DNA of 34,120 nt from [Clostridium] symbiosum ATCC 14940 (lineage in GTDB: Bacteria > Bacillota > Clostridia > Lachnospirales > Lachnospiraceae). The notes beneath the pieces were generated by a model. It did not search any database. It was not told the DNA's origin and worked only from the letters and a program-made list of their open reading frames with translations. This document shows, piece after piece, positions 6,797 to 12,963 of this stretch (the first letter of the stretch is position 1; each line of letters begins with the position of its first letter). The translations under genes and the position numbers were made by a program. The DNA is taken from the NCBI RefSeq assembly GCF_000466485.1, contig NZ_KE992856.1, forward strand, positions 1-34,120, read 5' to 3'.

Positions 6797-8584
6797 TTGT
6801 AAGTCCTCGTTCCAATCTTTTGCTTCTGGTTTGATTCTTTTGTAATTCTTGTATTTGCAAAATTTATCACCAGCCGGATCATTATCAACAGCTAAAATAA
6901 TTTCAGTGGCATTAGGAAAAGAGTTAATTATATTATCAAATGTGCCATTCTTCAAACCTCCCATAGCTACATATATACCTCGCTTTTCTGTTAATTCATA
7001 CAAGCTTATAGCGTCTATACTGGACTCACACACGAACAAAGGCAGTTTATAACTGTAATCCTCATTTTGCTTTTCAAAATAATTAAAAATATCGCGGCGT
7101 GTGTTTTGTGATTCACTTGTAAAAAACCAAAATCCATAAGAATCATCACTAATAATTAATTTTTGTGTTCCATCCGGTTCGGTATTTCGCAGTATATAAA
7201 AATTTATTTTGTTATTAGAAAAGCACACGTATTGTTTTCCCTGACCTTTAACTGACGCTGAATAAATTTTGCCCTCATCGAAAAGCCTATCAATTACATT
7301 TTTACTCAATGCACGTTCCTCTGTCAAATAGGCTTTCACAGCCTCATTTGCTAGTACGTTATCACACGGTCGGTAAAATGTATGATTTAAGCTTTTAGGG
7401 CACTCTACAAGGGTTCTAGTGCGTTCTGAACCACCTTCAAAAGCGATAAGTGCTTGCACCGCTTCGTTAAGGTTGTAATTTAAGTATTTAGTCAAATAAT
7501 ACACTGGAGTGCCCGACTCATTACAACTATACCTGTAATACCCATCACCAAAAATTACAAGACTATCATGATCTGCATTAACCAAGTTCCCATTTGAATA
7601 TGTCACACTTTCAGGATGTACACTTTCTAAAAACTCAATCAAATTAGTGCCGTTTGCTTTTTCAATAAAGTTATTACTTACTTTTGATTTATGCTTTTTC
7701 AATTTAACCAAAGTCTCTAAACCAAAATCGTCTAAAGTTGGGTCATCGGATGAAATATTTTTGGAAAGTATATTTCGCTCTTGAGCTTCTTTGATAAAAT
7801 CATTTTCAAATAATTCTTCGATTACATTTTTTAAATTTGGTTTTTTGTATTGATTCTTCCAAGATTCAGCAACTAATTTTTGATTACCCACTTTTTTAAT
7901 TATATAAAAACAGATATGTGTAGTTTTTCTGCTTTCAGTGATAGCTTTAAAAGAAACTGTCAAATCTGATTTTTCATTGATTTCGTCTGTAGCTGGTTTT
8001 ATAACAAATCTCATCAGATCAGTGTATCTTTTATAAGTACCATTTCCAAAACGAAGAAGAGCTTCATCAACAGGGATCATAACAGGGCGATTCAAATTCT
8101 TGAAGCGGCAAAAATAAAGATAAAGATCGATACTATAACTTTTTCTAAACTGTAGAATATACCCAAACTGAAAAATCGTTCGAGCTTTGCCACTTAGCTC
8201 AAGAAAGTATGGCGCAAGTGTTTCGCTTAGCTTTAAGTGCAAGACATTTTTACGATAGTCAATTTCAACAGTATCCAGCCATCTACATAATACTTTATAA
8301 TCGCCGGACTCATTAGGAAGAAAAAAGACTTTTGACCCAAGATGAACAAGACTTTTTTCTAACAGTTCTTTACTCTTACTGGAATATGAACGTCCTATAA
8401 TTTTGAAAAAGTCGCTTATCTGCAATTCAATTTCTTGGAGTGTCGTATCATACTCATTAATTAAACTTGCTAAATACAAAATCAATTTTTGTTGATTTAG
8501 AGTTAGCGTCATGCTAGGTTCAATATGAATTTTTTCAACAAGATGATTTTCTATATGTACAGACTTTAGAGCTTGATCCGTCAT
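6779..8584 (-). CDS. Rep_3-type replication initiator fused to a TOPRIM primase-like domain
   Basis: This is a 601-aa fusion. The N-terminal about 240 residues read as a Rep_3 (RepB-like) initiator: LTLNQQKLILYLASLINEY, then paired winged-helix segments with LSETLAPYFLEL and FRKSYSIDLYLYFCRF. After a linker, residues about 325-420 resemble the DUF3991-type region that precedes TOPRIM domains (GYYRYSCNESGTPVYYLTKY). Residues about 515-595 form a TOPRIM fold with FVCESSIDAISLYEL (acidic motif) and LAVDNDPAGDKFC (the D-x-D motif). The protein should bind the element's origin and probably prime synthesis there. Known Rep_3 proteins are usually 250-400 aa, so the fusion is notable. It overlaps the upstream gene by ATGA. 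Confidence 0.75.
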   Translation of the reverse strand: MTDQALKSVHIENHLVEKIHIEPSMTLTLNQQKLILYLASLINEYDTTLQEIELQISDFFKIIGRSYSSKSKELLEKSLVHLGSKVFFLPNESGDYKVLCRWLDTVEIDYRKNVLHLKLSETLAPYFLELSGKARTIFQFGYILQFRKSYSIDLYLYFCRFKNLNRPVMIPVDEALLRFGNGTYKRYTDLMRFVIKPATDEINEKSDLTVSFKAITESRKTTHICFYIIKKVGNQKLVAESWKNQYKKPNLKNVIEELFENDFIKEAQERNILSKNISSDDPTLDDFGLETLVKLKKHKSKVSNNFIEKANGTNLIEFLESVHPESVTYSNGNLVNADHDSLVIFGDGYYRYSCNESGTPVYYLTKYLNYNLNEAVQALIAFEGGSERTRTLVECPKSLNHTFYRPCDNVLANEAVKAYLTEERALSKNVIDRLFDEGKIYSASVKGQGKQYVCFSNNKINFYILRNTEPDGTQKLIISDDSYGFWFFTSESQNTRRDIFNYFEKQNEDYSYKLPLFVCESSIDAISLYELTEKRGIYVAMGGLKNGTFDNIINSFPNATEIILAVDNDPAGDKFCKYKNYKRIKPEAKDWNEDLQNKKRA

Positions 8585-8916
8585 GGACTCACCTCCATAT
8601 GTTCAGTGAGTGCCGTTGTTAAAGTAGAAGTACACCACTGTTCTAATGATAGTTCCTCTATGCCATTGTGCTGACAGTTCTTACAATAAGTTTCGTATGC
8701 ACATCTAATTAAATCCTCTGTAAAATAATTTAAAACCAGTTTTATTTCAAAACGCTTTTGCAGTTGTTCTATAAGCATTCTATCGCAAAACAGTGAAATA
8801 ATACAATTTTGGTTTATTCTATTAACAAAATCATAAGCGATTTTAGGATTATCAAATTGTTTGTAGTCTATAATAGTATCACCAACGGTTGCTATTAGTT
8901 CATATAAATGTTTCAT
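8581..8916 (-). CDS. Unknown protein translationally coupled to the initiator
   Basis: This 111-aa protein starts behind AGGAGG and overlaps the Rep gene by four bases. It has no signal peptide. It has a hydrophobic core (IAYDFVNRINQNCIISLFCD) and a CAYETYCKNCQHN stretch with three cysteines and a histidine that could bind metal. I do not recognise a family. A position just before the initiator in the same transcript suggests a role in replication control. Confidence 0.65.
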   Translation of the reverse strand: MKHLYELIATVGDTIIDYKQFDNPKIAYDFVNRINQNCIISLFCDRMLIEQLQKRFEIKLVLNYFTEDLIRCAYETYCKNCQHNGIEELSLEQWCTSTLTTALTEHMEVSP

Positions 8917-8922
8917 GTAAAT

Positions 8923-8962
8923 ACCTCCTGAATTTTTATACTATTAGTATGTAAGCGGAGGT
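8923..8962 (-). promoter_or_regulatory. Possible RBS-sequestering hairpin with a palindromic operator
   Basis: On the minus strand the ribosome-binding site GGAGGT (8928-8923) is preceded by its exact complement ACCTCC (8962-8957). Between them lies the perfect palindrome ATACTATTAGTAT (8938-8950). The RNA could hide the start of the replication operon, or the palindrome could bind a repressor near the promoter. Part of the motif recurs at 172-181 and 6323-6335. Confidence 0.4.
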
Positions 8963-9009
8963 GAAAAATAACGCTTCTTAAAAAAAAAATTAAATTTCTT
9001 CACCGTGGC

Positions 9010-9038
9010 TTGAACGATATTTACTTAACTGTTATAAT
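9010..9038 (+). promoter_or_regulatory. Promoter of the integrase leader
   Basis: TTGAAC (9010-9015) and TATAAT (9033-9038) are separated by exactly 17 bp. Transcription would begin near 9045 and give a leader of about 130 nt before the integrase start. Confidence 0.75.
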
Positions 9039-9050
9039 TAAATTGGTTTT

Positions 9051-9158
9051 AGTCTACGAGCTTAACAGAGGAAGGTTGGTAAAATCTTTAGTGCCAGCTT
9101 AGAGCATAGCCGCTTGCGCCTGTTCCATTCGTAGACTTCCTACTCATTAAAAGATTTT
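9051..9158 (+). ncRNA. Structured leader RNA of the integrase gene
   Basis: AGTCTACGA (9051-9059) pairs perfectly with TCGTAGACT (9129-9137), closing a domain of about 87 nt. Inside, AACAG (9064-9068) can pair with CTGTT (9120-9124). TTGGT (9076-9080) can pair with GCCAG (9093-9097). The loop AAAATCTTT (9081-9089) is a perfect 9-nt complement of AAAGATTTT (9150-9158), just before the integrase ribosome-binding site, so a pseudoknot is possible. I cannot match it to a known riboswitch class. Control of integrase translation is inferred. Confidence 0.5.
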
Positions 9159-9177
9159 GGCTAAGAAAGGTCAATTA

Positions 9178-10374
9178 GTGAGTACAACAACCGAACGTGT
9201 TTTGAACCTTGAAAACTTAATAATGTTTGATGATGATTTAGTTTGTGCAATAAAAAAAGCTATGACTGACAGAGAAAGATATTTATCAATGCACAAAGAA
9301 ACTATTTATCCTGATCGAAGCAAAGGTTTAATCTGCACGATATTGGGTGGTAAAGTTAAAACAGCTAAAACACAAGCTAAATTGGAACAAAAAATCATTA
9401 CCTATTACAAGTCACTTGAATTAACTTTTCACACTGTTATGCTTAGGGAGCTTGATCGAAAACTAAAACTCAAACAGATTCTCAAGAATACCTATGACCG
9501 ATATCTAAATGACTATGATAGATATGTCAAAGATTCCGAGATTGATAAAAAGCCTGTGACAAAAATCACTTCGGATGAAATCAGGAATTTTTTGGAATCG
9601 AAACTTATAACTGGTATAAGTAAAAAGAATTTTTCTAATCTTTGCGGATTATTAAATATTGTATATTTTTATTCTGATGAAAACGGTATTGATGTATCTG
9701 CTATAAAGAGGAAAATGCAAATTAAACCCAAACAATATGATAAAACTAATAAACGAGAAACAGCAGACGTTGTTTGGACGGATGAAGAAGAAATGTTGTT
9801 ACAAGCGTATTGCCAAGTCCATTCAGATGATTTACGAGCGCTAGGTATTTTGTACATGCTCAAAACGGGAATTGCGATTTCGGAATTGGTGGCACTCCAG
9901 AAGAGAGACACAAATATTGATGATTGTGAATATAAGATTAGTCGGATTGAACGTAAGTACAAAAACGAAGCCGGGAAAACTGTTTATACAATTACGGAAG
10001 AAGAGGACGCAAAATCAGAAACACGATTAAATGTTGCGTACTTAGACAATGAAGCTATTGATATCTATAAAAAAATTCTAGAAGTATCAGAAGCTCAAAA
10101 ACCTACAGATTTCATTTTTGAGGGAATGCGAACATATACATTCAATGATTACTTGCGTAGACATGTAATTCCCGATTTACATTTAGAACCCAGAGGACTA
10201 CACAGCTTGCGAAAATCTTATGCTACAGATTTAATCGATAGCGATATGGCACAATCAATCGTGCAAATCCAGATGAGACATGCTGATATCCAAACCACAA
10301 TGCGATACTATTATAAACGCAAAAAGACAAAAGAGAATATCATCCAAGCAATTAATGCTCGTAAAGCTTCCTAA
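9178..10374 (+). CDS. int: Tyrosine recombinase/integrase lacking the first catalytic arginine
   Basis: This is about 398 aa if started at the GTG at 9178, which has AGAAAGG seven bases upstream. A TTG at 9157 would add seven residues but has no such site. The C-terminal domain carries the His-x-x-Arg box (LHSLRKSY), a later His in QMRHADIQTTM and the nucleophile in MRYYYK. In box I, however, the usual TG-x-R-x-SEL reads TGIAISEL: Ala (codon GCG at 9874-9876) replaces the catalytic Arg. The N-terminal arm and core-binding region (residues 70-170) look intact. The gene points at the 3' end of tRNA-Thr 100 bp away, as integrases of tRNA-targeting elements do. Activity is doubtful unless another residue substitutes. 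Confidence 0.8.
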   Translation: MSTTTERVLNLENLIMFDDDLVCAIKKAMTDRERYLSMHKETIYPDRSKGLICTILGGKVKTAKTQAKLEQKIITYYKSLELTFHTVMLRELDRKLKLKQILKNTYDRYLNDYDRYVKDSEIDKKPVTKITSDEIRNFLESKLITGISKKNFSNLCGLLNIVYFYSDENGIDVSAIKRKMQIKPKQYDKTNKRETADVVWTDEEEMLLQAYCQVHSDDLRALGILYMLKTGIAISELVALQKRDTNIDDCEYKISRIERKYKNEAGKTVYTITEEEDAKSETRLNVAYLDNEAIDIYKKILEVSEAQKPTDFIFEGMRTYTFNDYLRRHVIPDLHLEPRGLHSLRKSYATDLIDSDMAQSIVQIQMRHADIQTTMRYYYKRKKTKENIIQAINARKAS

Positions 10375-10382
10375 AAGTAATA

Positions 10383-10410
10383 TCGAGTTATTAGTCGAGT
10401 GAAGTCGAGT
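10383..10410 (+). repeat. Three TCGAGT repeats beside the integrase (arm-site/att candidate)
   Basis: TCGAGT occurs at 10383-10388, 10395-10400 and 10405-10410, spaced 12 and 10 bp, about one helical turn. They lie just after the integrase stop and before the tRNA-Thr terminator. Such helically phased repeats are typical of integrase or excisionase arm-binding sites. The right att site is probably here or in the tRNA 3' end; the exact crossover cannot be set from one end. Confidence 0.4.
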
Positions 10411-10423
10411 AAGATTCAAAACA

Positions 10424-10463
10424 CAAAAAAACAGCAGGAGCCTTGATTTTTCAAGGTTCCTGC
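10424..10463 (-). terminator. Terminator of tRNA-Thr
   Basis: GCAGGAGCCTTGA (10434-10446) and TCAAGGTTCCTGC (10451-10463) form a 13-bp stem. On the minus strand it is followed by TGTTTTTTTGTG. This is a strong intrinsic terminator for the tRNA. Confidence 0.85.
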
Positions 10464-10476
10464 CATTTTCTGATCC

Positions 10477-10549
10477 AGCTGCTGACGGGAATCGGACCCG
10501 TGACCTCCGCACTACCAATGCGACGCTCTACCGACTGAGCCACAGCAGC
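10477..10549 (-). tRNA. tRNA-Thr (GGT)
   Basis: The minus strand folds as a full cloverleaf: acceptor GCTGCTG/CAGCAGC, D arm GCTC/GAGC, anticodon stem TCGCA/TGCGG with loop TTGGTAG (anticodon GGT), and T arm ACGGG/CCCGT with loop TCCGATT. CCA is not encoded. Its 3' end faces the integrase of the left element. Confidence 0.92.
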
Positions 10550-10572
10550 ATCTGGTTATTTGAACCTTGAAT

Positions 10573-10601
10573 AGTTTATCACGGTAACAGGTTTTTGTCA
10601 A
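10573..10601 (-). promoter_or_regulatory. Promoter of tRNA-Thr
   Basis: On the minus strand TTGACA (10601-10596) and TAAACT (10578-10573) are 17 bp apart, about 25 bp upstream of the tRNA 5' end. Confidence 0.7.
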
Positions 10602-10653
10602 CTACCTTGTGGCAAAATTCTGCAAGCAGGTGCAGGTTATGTATAAAATCAAC

Positions 10654-10705
10654 CCTGCTGTCTGCCGGTTAGCCACAGTCAAATAAAACCTGGGCAGGCA
10701 GCAGG
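10654..10705 (-). terminator. 13-bp inverted repeat after the small ORF
   Basis: CCTGCTGTCTGCC (10654-10666) and GGCAGGCAGCAGG (10693-10705) pair with one G-T, around a 26-nt loop. On the minus strand TTGATTTT follows. It lies just downstream of the small gene ending at 10726, so a terminator is the likely role, though the loop is long. Confidence 0.5.
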
Positions 10706-10725
10706 AGATGATTCCAAAGAATTCT

Positions 10726-10878
10726 TTAATTTCCTCCAGGTCCGTCTTTTCTTGGACGTTCGGATTCCGGAAGCGGTTCTGTGCTGACCGGAAATTCATC
10801 CGGTACGTCGTATGTCGCATTGGAGGTTTTCGGCAAATCTATTTCGGGAATATTGCCGTCATCATATACATTTTTCAT
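10726..10878 (-). CDS. Small acidic proline-rich protein
   Basis: This is a 50-aa ORF starting MKNVYDDGNIPEIDLPKTSN and ending RPRKDGPGGN. The ATG at 10878 has AAGGATGG eight bases upstream. A start at 10890 would add four residues but sits directly on that site. It is acidic and rich in Pro, Asp and Glu, with no transmembrane segment and little predicted order. I recognise no family. It stands alone between two tRNA genes with its own downstream inverted repeat. Codon choice (GTA CCG GAT GAA) looks like coding sequence, but the short length keeps confidence moderate. Confidence 0.5.
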   Translation of the reverse strand: MKNVYDDGNIPEIDLPKTSNATYDVPDEFPVSTEPLPESERPRKDGPGGN

Positions 10879-11085
10879 CAGGTTCACCATCCTTTCCTAT
10901 AGCTTTATTAGTATCTGCGGATACGGAAAAACTATGCAGATTTCAGTTGGGGTTAAGTTCTTGCAATTTCATTAAAAACATAAATTATAGAAATAATAAA
11001 AACATTATAAAATATAAAAACACTCTTCCCTTTTTTATTATTTTATGATACAATATCAACATCTGAAAAAGTGATATACAGGAAC

Positions 11086-11158
11086 GGGGCATTAGCGCAG
11101 CTGGGAGCGCGTTTGAATGGCATTCAAAAGGTCACGGGTTCGAATCCCGTATGCTCCA
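11086..11158 (+). tRNA. tRNA-Ala (GGC)
   Basis: Cloverleaf with acceptor GGGGCAT/ATGCTCC, D arm GCGC/GCGC, anticodon stem TTTGA/TCAAA and loop ATGGCAT (anticodon GGC), and T arm ACGGG/CCCGT with loop TTCGAAT. CCA is not encoded. A weak promoter with GATACAAT lies about 30 bp upstream. Confidence 0.92.
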
Positions 11159-11183
11159 TTATAGAGTTGAATTTATATACGTT

Positions 11184-11238
11184 AAAAAACATTATTTCGA
11201 GAGACTGTATTAACAGTGTTTGGAAATAATGTTTTTTT
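11184..11238 (+). terminator. Terminator of tRNA-Ala
   Basis: AAAACATTATTTC (from about 11186) pairs with GAAATAATGTTTTTTT (11223-11238). The run of T follows the stem directly. Confidence 0.75.
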
Positions 11239-11567
11239 ATGTGGGCATGACCTTGTTTCGGGTAGTCAAAGTCTCCATCTGCGCAACGGTATGGTTTTGG
11301 GAAATAAACAGATTTAGACAGAGGAATCCGGCAGGAATCAATCCTGCCGGAGGAGTATGAAAAAGTATTACTGCAGGTCCTGCCTGCTGATTATTATATT
11401 ACAGAATAAATGTGTCGAAAGTTTGGAATCTTTGTGAAAAAAATGTGAAGACCTGTTAGAGAAAACGTATGAAATCTAATTGACAAAACCTGCCGCTCTC
11501 TTATATAATAGTATTGCTGTTTTTCGGTGATAGTATCTGTGTGGGAGTTCACCGGAGAACGATAAAA
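11239..11567. other. Intergenic region between tRNA-Ala and tRNA-Leu
   Basis: No gene is visible. The stretch holds a perfect 10-bp hairpin (TCCGGCAGGA 11327-11336, loop ATCAA, TCCTGCCGGA 11342-11351) without a T-run. It also holds the promoter of tRNA-Leu: TTGACA 11480-11485, 18-bp spacer, TATAAT 11504-11509. Confidence 0.6.
11480..11509 (+). promoter_or_regulatory. Promoter of tRNA-Leu
   Basis: Consensus TTGACA and TATAAT hexamers with an 18-bp spacer lie about 58 bp upstream of the tRNA-Leu 5' end. Confidence 0.8.
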
Positions 11568-11647
11568 GCGGGTGTGGCGGAATGGCAGACGCGCTAGACT
11601 TAGGATCTAGTGTCCACGACGTGCAGGTTCAAGTCCTGTCACCCGCA
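11568..11647 (+). tRNA. tRNA-Leu (TAG)
   Basis: A class II tRNA with acceptor GCGGGTG/CACCCGC, anticodon stem CTAGA/TCTAG with loop CTTAGGA (anticodon TAG), a long variable arm (TGTCCACGACGTG) and T loop TTCAAGT. A prophage integrase gene begins about 30 bp beyond its 3' end, so this tRNA or its terminator is the likely attachment site. Confidence 0.9.
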
Positions 11648-11650
11648 CTG

Positions 11651-11680
11651 AAAAGTACCGTAAATACGGTACTTTTTTTA
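11651..11680 (+). terminator. Terminator of tRNA-Leu at the prophage edge
   Basis: AAAAGTACCGTA and TACGGTACTTTTTTT form a strong stem with a T-run. It overlaps the last codon of the convergent prophage integrase. Just beyond, GTGTTGCAT occurs twice (11692-11707), which also makes the CNTKCNTK tail of the integrase; this is a possible att-core region. Confidence 0.8.
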
Positions 11681-12763
11681 CTTTGTGTTGCATTTCGTGT
11701 TGCATAAAGAAGAAAAATGGTCATTTGCTTTCTTATTCATCTCATCTGTTTTTTCAATCATAACATGCCGGTATACATTTTTCAGAACGGCATCGCTCCC
11801 CCATCCGCCGCGCTGCATGATATATGCATCGGGAATCCCTAACGCATGCTGTATGGATGCAGAATAGTGGCGAAGATCATGAAAGCGGAAATGATGCAGA
11901 CCAGCATCCTTTAATATTGCTGCAAAACGATCTGTGATATTGGCCGGAGACAGTTTCACAATTTTCCCTGAACGGCCTTTGAATTTTTCAGCGACAAAAT
12001 CCGGAAATTCAATATACCTGTCGCCAGCATATGATTTTGGTGGCTTAATGACCCACTTATTATTTTCGTCCAGGACCATTGCCTGGGTTACATGTACAAT
12101 GTTGCCAGATATGTGCGTACTGTCTAAAGCACAAATTTCACTGCGCCGCATCGGGCCAAATGCAGCCAAGAGGATCGGAAGTTCCATTTCGGTTCCAGCA
12201 ACATATTCCATTATTTTCTTTAGTTCGCTGTCAGACGGGACATAAATTTGCGGCCGGACTTTTTTTGGAAGCTCCGTTTTTAAAATGAAATCTGGGCGAT
12301 ATTTTTTTAGCACAGAAGAAAGCAGGCCGTGCATGTTGCGGACGGTTTTGGGGGAGTGGGCTTCGGCTGCTGCAGTAGTTTCGCGGTCTATATCCTCCTG
12401 GGTCAAAGTATTAATGTTCCTATCCATCAAGGCAGTATAATCATGCTTCCTGGCAATTTTATATTCCCGTATAGTTCTGGGGGATAAAATATTCTTTTTT
12501 GATTCGATATATTTGTCATATGCTTCGCCAAGGCTGATTTCTGCACTGGGCGATGCTTTTTTCTGCTTTTCCCGATTTATCTGAAAAGCAATAGCGGCAG
12601 CTTCTGCCTGTTTTCTTCCGCGCGGTGATGGATCATCACTGGTAAAGGATTCATAGATTCGCTTGTTTTTCCATTTTCCGGTTTTTTCGTCAAATATTTT
12701 TTCAGTATGGCTGTAGGCCAGGCAGCGCCAGGAGCCGGAGGGGAGTTTTTTTGCTGTTGCCAT
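11678..12763 (-). CDS. int: Prophage site-specific integrase (tyrosine recombinase)
   Basis: This 361-aa enzyme carries out integration and excision of the prophage. The N-terminus (residues 1-70) is an AP2-like arm-binding domain. Residues about 75-165 are the SAM-like core-binding domain (YDKYIESKKNILSPRTIREY). The catalytic domain has Arg in FGPMRRSEI, Lys in PPKSYAG, His-x-x-Arg in FHDLRHYS, Trp in GGWGSDAV (in the place of the second His) and Tyr in NVYRHV. All are complete, in contrast to the two defective recombinases of the left element. It starts at an ATG behind AGGAAGG. Its position next to tRNA-Leu, facing that gene, marks the left end of the prophage. Confidence 0.92.
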   Translation of the reverse strand: MATAKKLPSGSWRCLAYSHTEKIFDEKTGKWKNKRIYESFTSDDPSPRGRKQAEAAAIAFQINREKQKKASPSAEISLGEAYDKYIESKKNILSPRTIREYKIARKHDYTALMDRNINTLTQEDIDRETTAAAEAHSPKTVRNMHGLLSSVLKKYRPDFILKTELPKKVRPQIYVPSDSELKKIMEYVAGTEMELPILLAAFGPMRRSEICALDSTHISGNIVHVTQAMVLDENNKWVIKPPKSYAGDRYIEFPDFVAEKFKGRSGKIVKLSPANITDRFAAILKDAGLHHFRFHDLRHYSASIQHALGIPDAYIMQRGGWGSDAVLKNVYRHVMIEKTDEMNKKANDHFSSLCNTKCNTK

Positions 12764-12805
12764 AATATCATTCCTTCCTATTTTGGGGTAAAATTAATAC
12801 ACCCC

Positions 12806-12930
12806 TTGCCAGGACGCTCCGAGGATGATATAATTTAGGTGTCTAAACTAAAGAATATCTTCCGGGCGACCGGCAAGAGAGAATCTATGTGAAAAGCTTC
12901 TGTGTTGGTAGCACAGGGGCTTTTTGCTTT
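12806..12930 (+). ncRNA. Putative prophage small RNA with its own promoter and terminator
   Basis: TTGCCA (12806-12811) and TATAAT (12829-12834) are 17 bp apart. Starting near 12841, the transcript would end at a strong terminator: AAAAGCTTCTGTG (12892-12904) pairs with CACAGGGGCTTTT (12912-12924), then a T-run. The RNA of about 85-90 nt contains an internal CCGGGCGACCGG hairpin near 12862-12873 and no ORF of note. It runs divergently from the integrase gene and may regulate it or a host gene. Confidence 0.55.
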
Positions 12931-12963
12931 CTTACGATTTTTTGAATAAAATCTATAAATTAA

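Noticed and set aside
9157-9177. TTG start for the left-element integrase
   Set aside because: It has no ribosome-binding site and lies in the segment that pairs with the leader loop. The GTG at 9178 has AGAAAGG at a normal distance.
10602-11048. Several overlapping frames of 60-90 codons between the tRNA genes
   Set aside because: They lack ribosome-binding sites and overlap promoters or terminators. Only the 50-aa frame 10878-10726 has a good start.
11327-11351. Perfect 10-bp hairpin as a terminator
   Set aside because: No T-run follows on either strand and no gene ends nearby. I list it only as an inverted repeat in the intergenic region.
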